A stretch of 6,787 bases of DNA from Acidobacteriaceae bacterium (GCA_019246575.1 JAFAQG010000363.1:1-6787); one strand, 5' to 3'. Positions 1 to 6,370 are shown, counted from the stretch's first letter. Notes: generated by a model from the letters alone, not told the origin. Program-made: numbers and translations.

Positions 1-315
1 GGTTCTACGGCGTATTCGCTGTCGGCGGGCGGGCCTGTGATCTTTCCGTCGGTCGCAGCGCTGTGCATCACCCCTATTTGCCCGCACATGCTTACCAATC
101 GGCCGGTCATCGTTCCGGAAACGGCAGTTATTCAAATCTTCTATCGCGGCGAGGATGGAAGTTTTCTGACCATCGACGGACAAACCGGCGAGCCTATGTC
201 GAAGAACGATGTCGTCGTGTGCCGCTCGTCGGCGCATACCATCAGCTTGATTCGCCCTCCGAAGATGCTTTTCTTCGATGTGCTCAGAGAGAAGCTGAAG
301 TGGGGTGAACGGTGA
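1..315 (+). CDS. nadK: NAD kinase, C-terminal part (5' end outside window)
   Basis: The reading frame is open from base 1 and gives 104 residues before a TGA stop. It begins inside GSTAYSLSAGGP, the conserved glycine-rich segment of the NAD kinase C-terminal beta-sandwich domain. It continues with PICPHMLTNRP (residues 25-35) and a DGQ turn (residues 59-61), both typical of the family. The C-terminal tail, FFDVLREKLKWGER, is the usual bacterial ending. The enzyme phosphorylates NAD to NADP in the cytoplasm and is normally the cell's sole source of NADP. The catalytic GGDG motif and N-terminal Rossmann-like domain would lie upstream of the window, so their integrity cannot be judged. The last 11 bases overlap the start of the downstream symporter gene, which suggests one transcript. 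Identification is firm; only the missing 5' part is uncertain. Confidence 0.95.
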   Translation, partial: GSTAYSLSAGGPVIFPSVAALCITPICPHMLTNRPVIVPETAVIQIFYRGEDGSFLTIDGQTGEPMSKNDVVVCRSSAHTISLIRPPKMLFFDVLREKLKWGER

Positions 316-1579
316 AAAACAGCCGAAACCATTGCGCGCGTTAAGAAAACTTTCGCTCACATTCTGGATTTTCATCGCACTCGTCATTGGCATTCTGCTG
401 GGTGTCCTTTCCCCGGCATTTGCCCGAACTCTGGCTCCCGTCAGTGAGATCTTCCTCCGTCTGATCAAATCCATCGTCGGTCCGCTGCTATTCGGCACCC
501 TTGTGTACGGCATTGCGTCGGCGGGCGAGCTCAAGACTATGGGCCGCATAGCGGTGAAATCGATCGTGTACTTTGAGCTCGCAACTACGGTTGCGCTTGT
601 GATCGGACTGGGCATGGTGAATTTAATGCAGCCCGGGGCCGGCGTAAGGCTTTCGCCGGCGACTGGCGCGCCGATTCCCGGACTGGCGAAGCCGGTGTCT
701 CTTGTCGGCGTCCTTGAGCACGCTGTTCCTGCAAACATCTTCGAAGCTTTAGGACAGAACGATGTCCTGCAGATGGTTGTGTTCTTTTTCCTGTTTGGCG
801 CGGCGTGCTCGGCCGTGGGCTCCAAAGCGCAGCCGGTGGTCGACTTCGCGGCTTCCGTATCGGACGTGATGTTCCGGTATACGAAATATGTGATGTATCT
901 GGCGCCATTCGGTGTAGGCGCGGCAATTGCAGTGACAATCGGCTCCAAAGGCGTCGGCGTACTCTTCGGTCTGGGCAAGCTGGTGGGAACTCTGTACGTT
1001 GCAGAGGCGCTGTTCGTAATCCTTGTGCTCGGGTCGGCACTCACGATTGCGCGCGTGCCGCTGCGGCGGTTCTATCTTGCTGCGCGGCAACCGTTCCTTT
1101 TAGCTTTCTCAACCGCTTCGAGCGAAGCTGCACTGCCGCTGGCGGTCGAAAACATGGAACGGTTCGGGGTCCCGATGCATATCGTCGGATTCGTTCTGCC
1201 GACCGGCTACAGTTTCAATCTAGACGGCTCGACCTTATATTTATCGCTCGCCTCCGTGTTTGTCGCCCAGGCCGCGGGCGTTCACATGCCACTTTCGACT
1301 CAGATCACGATGATGCTTACGCTGATGCTAACGAGCAAGGGTGTTGCCGCTGTTCCGAGGGCCTCGCTCGTGATTTTGGCGGGAACGCTGGGAACGTTTC
1401 AACTCCCGCTGGAAGGCATTTCGCTGATTCTCGGCGTGGATGCTTTGATGGACATGTGCCGCACGTCGGTAAACCTGCTTGGAAACTGTGTTGCGACGGC
1501 TGTGGTTGCCCGCTGGGAAGGCGTTTCGCTGGCGGGCAAGGGAGGGGAAATCGAGGTTGAGATGGGGGAACGAGCGTAG
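305..1579 (+). CDS. Dicarboxylate/amino acid:cation symporter (DAACS family)
   Basis: This 424-residue integral membrane protein belongs to the glutamate transporter fold (DctA/GltP/GltPh, Pfam SDF). It should import an acidic amino acid or a C4-dicarboxylate with Na+ or H+. The length is normal for the family. Visible landmarks in order are the first membrane helix (about 19-38), KSIVGPLLFGTLVYGIA (55-71), the hairpin-1 serine motif STASSEAALP (269-278), the cation-site motif NLDG (305-308), the hairpin-2 motif SKGVAAVP (344-351), and the helix-8 motif VDALMDMCRTSVN (378-390). By hand alignment, D383, R386, T387 and N390 match GltPh D394, R397, T398 and N401. E. coli DctA, as I remember it, has Ser and Ala at the D394 and T398 positions. 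I therefore infer an amino acid substrate (glutamate or aspartate) rather than a dicarboxylate. The GTG start at 305 is chosen because the next in-frame Met is residue 79, inside the membrane domain; AGAGAGAAG about 10 bases upstream is a plausible weak ribosome site. It overlaps the NAD kinase gene by 11 bases. Confidence 0.93.
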   Translation: MNGEKQPKPLRALRKLSLTFWIFIALVIGILLGVLSPAFARTLAPVSEIFLRLIKSIVGPLLFGTLVYGIASAGELKTMGRIAVKSIVYFELATTVALVIGLGMVNLMQPGAGVRLSPATGAPIPGLAKPVSLVGVLEHAVPANIFEALGQNDVLQMVVFFFLFGAACSAVGSKAQPVVDFAASVSDVMFRYTKYVMYLAPFGVGAAIAVTIGSKGVGVLFGLGKLVGTLYVAEALFVILVLGSALTIARVPLRRFYLAARQPFLLAFSTASSEAALPLAVENMERFGVPMHIVGFVLPTGYSFNLDGSTLYLSLASVFVAQAAGVHMPLSTQITMMLTLMLTSKGVAAVPRASLVILAGTLGTFQLPLEGISLILGVDALMDMCRTSVNLLGNCVATAVVARWEGVSLAGKGGEIEVEMGERA

Positions 1580-1583
1580 CTCG
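1571..1583. other. Short inverted repeat across the symporter stop codon
   Basis: CGAGC-GTA-GCTCG is a perfect 5-bp inverted repeat with a 3-base loop. It contains the TAG stop of the symporter (1577-1579) and ends just before the TAG of the convergent TIM-barrel gene (complement of 1587-1589). The two genes leave only 7 bases between them, so any transcription stop must lie in or beyond the coding ends. There is no T-tract on either strand, so a standard rho-independent terminator is not supported, and a repeat this short can arise by chance. Confidence 0.25.
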
Positions 1584-1586
1584 CCA

Positions 1587-2444
1587 CTAGTCAACATTTC
1601 CGGTCATTTGTCGCAATTCCTGCACGCTTTTCGCGACGGCCGCATCTTCGTCGTCGCCGTAATCCGGATGAAGAAAATCAATCTCGATTGCCAGCAATCC
1701 GTTGTAACCTGCTGCTCGAAGCATCTCGATAAGATGGGGAAGGTCAATAATACCGTCTCCAACCGGCACACTAGAGAAAAAGAACCATTCGTCGACGGCT
1801 GCGCCCTTCTGGATTGTCAGATCCTTAATATGTGTGGCGTAGCAATATTTAATTAGCTTGGTCATCGCCTTGGCGGGATCATCCAGCAACCGCACGAAAT
1901 TTCCTGTATCGAAGGTTACTCCCAAAAAGGGGGATTCGACGCGTTCGACCAAGCTTAAAATTTCATCTGAGTTGAAATCGATGTGATTCTCGATGGCTAA
2001 TTTGATGCCAAACTTTTCGGCGTGGCGCACCGCCTGATGTAACATTCGAGCCAAGGCCTCTAATTGAGGACCATGTGGTTCGTTGCGGAACCTGCGACTG
2101 CTGCCTACAATGCGCATGACCTTCGCCCCGATCGCCTCCGCGCACCGCAAATGCGCGATCATCTGGTCGAAGGCAGCCTCGCTCCGTCCGCCCTCGAGCC
2201 CGTCCCGATGTCCCCACGCCCACACTCGGTCTAGGCCGTAATCGTCCAGAGTGTCCCGAATGTTTTTCAAATGATCCAGGTCCGGATTGATATAGCATGA
2301 TTCGAGCGACACGCCGTCAACTCGCAGTTCGTGCGCGCGCCGTACAAAATCTTCGAGCCTCATCTGCATCTTCGGCCTGCTCTGCTGCGGATACACTTCA
2401 CCGAAGAAGCGGTGATAACAGTAACTGTCGATTCCAATCTTCAT
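1587..2444 (-). CDS. Sugar phosphate isomerase/epimerase family TIM-barrel protein
   Basis: This 285-residue cytoplasmic protein has the xylose isomerase-like (AP endonuclease 2) TIM-barrel fold. The strand-ending metal ligands of the family can be placed: E152 in LAIENH, D179 in VTFDTGN, H205 in THIKD and E254 in LAIEID. Together they would hold one divalent metal, as in tagatose epimerases and hydroxypyruvate isomerases. The VPVGDGIIDLPHLIEML segment (226-242) is the usual loop before the last strands, and the start MKIGIDSYCYH fits the first barrel strand. Family members isomerise or epimerise sugars, sugar phosphates, inososes or keto acids, and the sequence does not tell which. The ATG is supported by a GGAGGAA ribosome site 9 bases upstream. 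The gene stands alone: it converges on the symporter and diverges from the helix-hairpin-helix gene, so the context gives no substrate hint. Fold assignment is strong; specific function is unknown. Confidence 0.9.
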   Translation of the reverse strand: MKIGIDSYCYHRFFGEVYPQQSRPKMQMRLEDFVRRAHELRVDGVSLESCYINPDLDHLKNIRDTLDDYGLDRVWAWGHRDGLEGGRSEAAFDQMIAHLRCAEAIGAKVMRIVGSSRRFRNEPHGPQLEALARMLHQAVRHAEKFGIKLAIENHIDFNSDEILSLVERVESPFLGVTFDTGNFVRLLDDPAKAMTKLIKYCYATHIKDLTIQKGAAVDEWFFFSSVPVGDGIIDLPHLIEMLRAAGYNGLLAIEIDFLHPDYGDDEDAAVAKSVQELRQMTGNVD

Positions 2445-2451
2445 GCGAGTG

Positions 2452-2458
2452 TTCCTCC
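2452..2458 (-). promoter_or_regulatory. Shine-Dalgarno site of the TIM-barrel gene
   Basis: Read on the minus strand, GGAGGAA stands in front of the ATG at 2444; the GGAGG core ends 9 bases from it. It is the clearest ribosome binding site in the window and fixes this start. It also contrasts with the divergent neighbour, which has no usable site. Confidence 0.75.
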
Positions 2459-2479
2459 GGCGGGCCGCGTAGAAGTCTT

Positions 2480-2489
2480 TGATATATCA
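2480..2489 (-). promoter_or_regulatory. Possible -10 region / palindrome upstream of the TIM-barrel gene
   Basis: TGATATATCA is a perfect 10-base palindrome, 35 bases before the TIM-barrel start codon. Read on the minus strand, it gives TG-A-TATATC, resembling an extended -10 element with the usual last T missing. No good -35 hexamer sits 16-18 bases further upstream. The distance would give a leader of about 28 bases that includes the GGAGGAA site, which is reasonable. Because it is palindromic it could equally be an operator half-site or chance AT-rich sequence. Confidence 0.3.
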
Positions 2490-2576
2490 CGCCATGCAAA
2501 CGCGATCTGCTTAAGCCGGTCGCGTGCCGTTCGACGCTGAATAGCCGGTCTCGGTCGCGGCGCCCGATCAGGAGAT

Positions 2577-2585
2577 TGCTACAAT
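2577..2585 (+). promoter_or_regulatory. Extended -10 promoter of the helix-hairpin-helix gene, predicted leaderless
   Basis: TGCTACAAT has the extended -10 TG, one spacer base, and TACAAT, five of six matches to TATAAT. Only seven bases separate its last T (2585) from the ATG at 2593. A sigma-70 type promoter normally starts transcription about 7 bases past the -10 box, so the mRNA would begin at or next to the A of the start codon. No recognisable -35 is seen at 16-18 bases upstream, as is common with extended -10 promoters. The only Shine-Dalgarno-like sequence, AGGAG at 2570-2574, is 18 bases from the ATG and would lie upstream of the transcript start. Confidence 0.6.
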
Positions 2586-2592
2586 CGCGCTC

Positions 2593-2937
2593 ATGAAAAT
2601 GTTTCGCTGGCTGCTTGTCGTGTTCGCTGCATTCGCGCTTGCCGCTCAGACCAACTCTTCCCAGCAGACGCCGCCCAAGGAAAAGTCTGCCGGTAAGGCT
2701 GCGAGCTCAACGGCCACATCGACACCTTCCGCAAAGAAGGGCGGTTTGCTCGATTTGAATAGCGCGACGGCGGAGGAACTGGACGAACTTCCGGGAATCG
2801 GTCCCGCCTATGCACAAAAAATCATCGCCGGCCGGCCTTATCGGTCAAAAACGGATCTCGTGACCAAAAAGATCATCCCGCAATCGACGTACGACAAGAT
2901 TAAAGACAAAGTGGTCGCCAGACAGAAGAAATCGTAA
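2593..2937 (+). CDS. Secreted helix-hairpin-helix protein, ComEA-like
   Basis: This 114-residue protein has three parts. An N-terminal signal peptide has basic K2 and R5, a hydrophobic stretch at about 6-18, and possible cleavage after ALA17 or A18. A low-complexity linker rich in Ser, Thr, Lys and Ala spans about 19-50. The helix-hairpin-helix domain spans about 52-110. [19 protein letters not shown] (53-71) is the classic ComEA-type first hairpin, where PGIG contacts the DNA backbone in known members. The second half (about 90-110, [19 protein letters not shown]) lacks the second glycine-rich hairpin turn of canonical ComEA and has IIPQ there. There is no cysteine, so it is not a lipoprotein. 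Known ComEA proteins bind incoming DNA at or outside the membrane during transformation, but no competence genes are visible here, so an uptake role is inference. The ATG at 2593 fits the leaderless promoter; a second ATG follows at 2599. Confidence 0.85.
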   Translation: MKMFRWLLVVFAAFALAAQTNSSQQTPPKEKSAGKAASSTATSTPSAKKGGLLDLNSATAEELDELPGIGPAYAQKIIAGRPYRSKTDLVTKKIIPQSTYDKIKDKVVARQKKS

Positions 2938-2970
2938 CAGAAGCTGACGACACTCATTGCCTGCGTCATT

Positions 2971-4419
2971 ATGCGGAGTTCACGCAGCCTTTATCTCGCC
3001 GGGCTGCTAGCTTGCTGGATTGCGTCCCGCCTTCTTTATTTGCTCCACTCCCGAGTTCGCTTCAACAGCAGTCCGCTGACATTCTATCTGCAATACATCG
3101 ATCCGCAGCTGTTGAAAACCGACCTTTGGAGGAGCACTTACTATCTGAATAGTCAGCCCCCCGCGTTCAACTGGCTTTTGGGGCTCGTATTGAAGATCCT
3201 CGGAAGGCATGCAGACGTGGCGTTCCAATTCATTTTCTTGGCGTGCGGAGTTGCGCTCTGTCTAGTGCTCTTTTCCCTTCTTTGGCGATTGGGAGTGCCG
3301 CCGGTTATCGCATTCGTAGTTACTATAGTGTTCACGGCCAATCCGATCTCGGCTTTATACGAAAATTGGCTCTTCTATACGTATCCGCTGGTTCTTTTGA
3401 TTGCACTTTCTGCTTTTTTTCTACATCGCTACGTTTCAGGCAATCGCACCCTTGATGCACTCCTCTTTTTCACAGTAACGGCTGTGATCATTCTGGTGCG
3501 CGGGACTTACCACCCCCTATGGATAGCATTGCTGTTCGTCGCGTTCTTGTGGGCGTGGCCGACGCGCCGCAGACAGCTTATCGCCGCAGCAGCCGTACCG
3601 TGCCTTCTTGTCGCTGCGGTGTATTGCAAAAATTATGTTGTATTTGGAAAGATGTTTTCGGGCGAGGTGTTTCAAGAAACCAATTTCGGAATGATGATTT
3701 TTGAACACTTGTCGCCTTCTGCGAACCAGAAGCTTCTGAATGAACGTAGAATTAGCGGACTCGCTCTCTTAAGTCCGTATTATTGGTTCGAAACAGATCG
3801 TTATCGCCGCTTTCTTCCTCCCGTGAAGCGATGGGGCGTTCGGGTGTTGGACGACGTGTTGAAATCGACAGGCGCTCCTAATTGGAATTCGCAGGTTATG
3901 ACGGAGCTCTCGAGACTGTACTACCTCGATGCCAAAAATGCTGCGCGCGATTATCCGGGGAGCTACGCACGTGCAGTGATATCTAACATTCCGGGTTACT
4001 TCTTGCCCGCGGATGAGGTATGGCCTTTCCCCGACGCAAACGCGATGAAGCTGGAGCGCCCGCTACGTCTTTGGCACGCTGTAATTACCGGTCAGATTTC
4101 GGGAACGGCAAGCCCGCCATGGCTAAACTACGTGACATTTCCGGCGTGCGTACTGTTCGGTTGCTGGTATCTTCTGATGTTGCGGAAAGGGGGGTCGAGT
4201 AATCTACGACTGTTCGATAATGCGAATGCCCTGACCATCATGTTTATGCTGTACACGATCGTGTACACGGCTGCTGTGACACTTTTGTTCTCGGTCGGGG
4301 ATCACAATCGCTATCGATGCGAAGTTTCTGCGTTTTACGCAGCGCTCTTCGCTATGCTTCTAAGCACGATCAGTCGTGCGCGGTTTCTGTCCCGCCGCCA
4401 CGAACCGCGGTGGAAGTGA
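2971..4419 (+). CDS. Polytopic membrane protein, GT-C glycosyltransferase-like
   Basis: This 482-residue protein has about ten hydrophobic segments: roughly 7-25, 83-104, 111-128, 135-151, 161-177, 182-197, 203-219, 386-404, 418-442 and 453-468. The layout resembles GT39/ArnT-like GT-C enzymes, which move sugars from polyprenyl phosphate on the outer face of the cytoplasmic membrane. The first external loop carries two acidic candidates, D44 (YIDPQ) and D51 (KTDLW), followed by NSQPPAFNWLLG (60-71), a common form in this superfamily. GDHNRYR (443-449) before the last helix is also typical. A hydrophilic stretch of about 165 residues (220-385) lies between membrane blocks, presumably outside the cell. 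It starts 33 bases after the helix-hairpin-helix stop with no clear ribosome site, so the exact start is uncertain; the ATG gives a short basic tail (RSSR) before the first helix. Donor and acceptor are unknown, and a non-enzymatic relative remains possible. Confidence 0.8.
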   Translation: MRSSRSLYLAGLLACWIASRLLYLLHSRVRFNSSPLTFYLQYIDPQLLKTDLWRSTYYLNSQPPAFNWLLGLVLKILGRHADVAFQFIFLACGVALCLVLFSLLWRLGVPPVIAFVVTIVFTANPISALYENWLFYTYPLVLLIALSAFFLHRYVSGNRTLDALLFFTVTAVIILVRGTYHPLWIALLFVAFLWAWPTRRRQLIAAAAVPCLLVAAVYCKNYVVFGKMFSGEVFQETNFGMMIFEHLSPSANQKLLNERRISGLALLSPYYWFETDRYRRFLPPVKRWGVRVLDDVLKSTGAPNWNSQVMTELSRLYYLDAKNAARDYPGSYARAVISNIPGYFLPADEVWPFPDANAMKLERPLRLWHAVITGQISGTASPPWLNYVTFPACVLFGCWYLLMLRKGGSSNLRLFDNANALTIMFMLYTIVYTAAVTLLFSVGDHNRYRCEVSAFYAALFAMLLSTISRARFLSRRHEPRWK

Positions 4420-4524
4420 ACGAGCCTGTGAATAATCCGGCACTGAATTAAGTAATATTGTTTTTTCGCTCTCATGGGTCAGCGCAGGTAGGCCGGTCTT
4501 GAACTCAGTAACTTAGCAACGATG
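4420..4524. other. Intergenic spacer between convergent genes, no terminator found
   Basis: These 105 bases separate the stops of two converging membrane protein genes and contain no credible ORF. GTTTTTTC near 4460-4467 is a T-tract on the plus strand, but the bases before it do not form a stem of five or more pairs that I can see. No stem with a T-tract is visible on the minus strand either. Transcription of both genes may end by another mechanism or within the spacer at a site I cannot recognise. Confidence 0.5.
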
Positions 4525-6144
4525 TTATTGGCGGCGGTACAGATCCCAGGAATTCGACCGATCGATAACTCGAAAGTGCTGATGAAGATAGTTGCCGTAG
4601 ATAGGAACAGCGTATTTCGCTGTTTCCTGCGCCTTCGGGTCTGTCGGTACTAACACCAGGCTGGCGCTTCCAAAGAATCGTTCCGCCGTGGGATGCCAGT
4701 CGTCATTGAAGTTCGTGTCGTAATGCATCCACGTACTTCCACCTTCGGCGGGAGGCAGCCCGAGCGCCCATGAATACGGATTGAGGAAATCCAGTGTGAT
4801 GACCGTATCGTTAGGGCGAACGTGCCTTTTAAGAAGCTGGTACCCATCATTGAAGAAATCCACATAGCGGTGATCCTCGGAGGTCATGTTCGCGAGTAAC
4901 GGCGCCTGGAAACGGTGAAGTTCGGCGGTTCTCGCGCTTTCGCTTCGCCGGAGCTTCAGCGTGTACGCTACGCCGATGCCATCTGTGAGCATGGGTACCA
5001 GGATCAGGACCGAGGCCCAGGCGAAGAACATGGTTCGCATCGCGGCAGGCGCCGCGGCCGTCAAGACACCGCTTACAAGAATAATTGCGAGGGCCGTGTT
5101 AGTCGGCGTTAAGTATTCCTGATAATTACCGGCAATGATCAGGAGCCCGACAACAATAACGCCTACGGTCGCAAGGCCGGTTCGAAGAACGACAGCGCGA
5201 GTTGCGTTTCTCCCTGACATAAGGACGGACGATAACCAGAAGGCAACCAGCGGCGCAGCACTGTACCGCATAACATCGAAAAACCGCCACTGCACTATCC
5301 AGCGATCCATATCTTTAGCGTGAGCGACCATGACCATGTCATTCCAAAAGGCGCTGACTCCGCCGAGGTACACGAATACGGCAACCAGAATAGAAGCTCC
5401 GCCGAGCGCAATTCCGAGCCACCGCCTAACCGATTGCTTGCGAACCAGATACAGCGCGATAACGAGGAACACCGCCGCTACTGAGTAAGTTATTTTCAGA
5501 AATAGTAACGACGCCAGAATAACGCCTGTCAGAAGACCACCCCAAAGCTCGGCAGTTAACGCCACCGGAGCACACATGCACTCGATCAGAATGAGGTTCA
5601 GCATGGCGTATCCTTCGCGGTTGTAGAACATGGCAGTGGTGATGCGTACGGGCGACTCCCCGATATTGAATGGCGCGACCGCAAGCAATGTAGTAAACAG
5701 GGTCATGAGGATACAAGGCATGTCGGCGGTACGTTGCCGGCAGAGCGCGTAGGCGGCGTATCCACATAGGGCCGCCACGATCACGGTGCCATAGACCATG
5801 CCATCGACGCGCCAATGGGAGAGTAACAGCCCCATCTCGCACTGCAAATAGCTGAACAGACCCATTCCGCTGTAGAAATCGACATGAGGACGCTGCCCGT
5901 GATACATGCGCCATGCACCGTCGATGAACGTAAACAGATCATGCGTGTAGTACGAGACCAGGTGCAATCCGCCGTATACGCGAGCCAGGCATATCAGCGC
6001 CACGCCGACGAGCGTTAAAACGCGCGCCGTAACAGAGCGGAGCACCGGCGCTGCCCAGAAGGCGTCAGACCACGCAGCAAGCTTCGCAAACCAAGTCTGT
6101 TGAATCAGTTCGCGATGGGATGCTTCTTCGTACACGTATTGCAT
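4525..6144 (-). CDS. Polytopic membrane protein with C-terminal soluble domain, GT-C-like
   Basis: This 539-residue protein starts with a cytoplasmic tail of about 40 residues and then has about eleven hydrophobic segments, from roughly 42-60 to 370-390. It ends with a hydrophilic region of about 140 residues (400-539), probably outside the cell. After the first helix comes FTFIDGAWRMYHGQRPHVDF (71-90), then YSGMGLFSYL (91-100). An acidic residue (D75), a WR...GQ.P stretch and a second Asp (D89) in the first external loop are the signature of many bacterial GT-C-type polyprenyl-phosphate-sugar transferases. The C-terminal part includes DGYQLLKRHVRPNDTVITLD (433-452) and NPYSWALGLPPAEGG (455-469), an arrangement I associate with uncharacterised proteins of this class. 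It shows little resemblance to the plus-strand GT-C-like neighbour beyond general layout. The ATG has no obvious ribosome site, but the next Met is residue 80, beyond the first helix. Substrate is unknown. Confidence 0.78.
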   Translation of the reverse strand: MQYVYEEASHRELIQQTWFAKLAAWSDAFWAAPVLRSVTARVLTLVGVALICLARVYGGLHLVSYYTHDLFTFIDGAWRMYHGQRPHVDFYSGMGLFSYLQCEMGLLLSHWRVDGMVYGTVIVAALCGYAAYALCRQRTADMPCILMTLFTTLLAVAPFNIGESPVRITTAMFYNREGYAMLNLILIECMCAPVALTAELWGGLLTGVILASLLFLKITYSVAAVFLVIALYLVRKQSVRRWLGIALGGASILVAVFVYLGGVSAFWNDMVMVAHAKDMDRWIVQWRFFDVMRYSAAPLVAFWLSSVLMSGRNATRAVVLRTGLATVGVIVVGLLIIAGNYQEYLTPTNTALAIILVSGVLTAAAPAAMRTMFFAWASVLILVPMLTDGIGVAYTLKLRRSESARTAELHRFQAPLLANMTSEDHRYVDFFNDGYQLLKRHVRPNDTVITLDFLNPYSWALGLPPAEGGSTWMHYDTNFNDDWHPTAERFFGSASLVLVPTDPKAQETAKYAVPIYGNYLHQHFRVIDRSNSWDLYRRQ

Positions 6145-6221
6145 GATGAAGGTTTGTGCTTACAAAACGAATTTGCTGGGGACGAGGCGACTCTCGAATT
6201 GCTGTGACTGCAAAATACACT

Positions 6222-6248
6222 CGAGCATAGAAATGCTTGCTTTCTTTT
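6222..6248 (+). terminator. Possible intrinsic terminator, no gene in front of it
   Basis: CGAGCAT (6222-6228), loop AGAA, ATGCTTG (6233-6239) form seven pairs including one G-T. CTTTCTTTTC follows at once, with seven T in the next nine bases. That is the form of a rho-independent terminator on the plus strand. The stem is not GC-rich and no plus-strand gene precedes it: the nearest upstream coding sequence is on the other strand. It could end antisense or small-RNA transcription from the intergenic region, or be chance. Confidence 0.3.
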
Positions 6249-6336
6249 CGTCAGGGAACTGGTACTCAGCACAGCAATTTGGCACCGCCAAAGATCGAAA
6301 CTTCGCGCTGCTTCTGCTTACTTTAACAGCAACAGT

Positions 6337-6370
6337 GACCTAGAAGGCAAGGTCAAAACAGCGTCGACCT
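6337..6370. repeat. Three alternating GACCT / AGGTC copies
   Basis: GACCT at 6337-6341, AGGTC at 6350-6354 and GACCT at 6366-6370 mean the middle copy can pair with either neighbour, giving two mutually exclusive 5-bp hairpins with loops of 8 and 11 bases. The spacings differ, there is no T-tract on the minus strand after them, and five-base matches are weak. They could be protein binding half-sites, 3' structure of the MFS transcript, or coincidence. Confidence 0.2.

Noticed and set aside
805..1560. 251-codon plus-strand ORF inside the symporter gene
   Set aside because: It is an out-of-frame shadow, rich in Arg, Gly and Cys with no domain, while the symporter frame carries all family motifs.
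1479..1856. 125-codon plus-strand ORF across the symporter and TIM-barrel 3' ends
   Set aside because: It overlaps two well-supported genes, out of frame with one and antisense to the other. Its residues follow from theirs.
2518..2559. Direct repeat GGTCGCG in the divergent spacer
   Set aside because: Seven GC-rich bases repeated twice in a GC-rich spacer are expected by chance and have no promoter-like spacing.
4455..4470. T-tract as a terminator for the plus-strand GT-C-like gene
   Set aside because: No stem of five or more pairs precedes the GTTTTTTC run.
6143..6343. 66-codon plus-strand ORF in the last intergenic region
   Set aside because: It has no ribosome site, its start overlaps the start codon of the divergent gene, its composition does not look like a folded protein, and it resembles no family I know.
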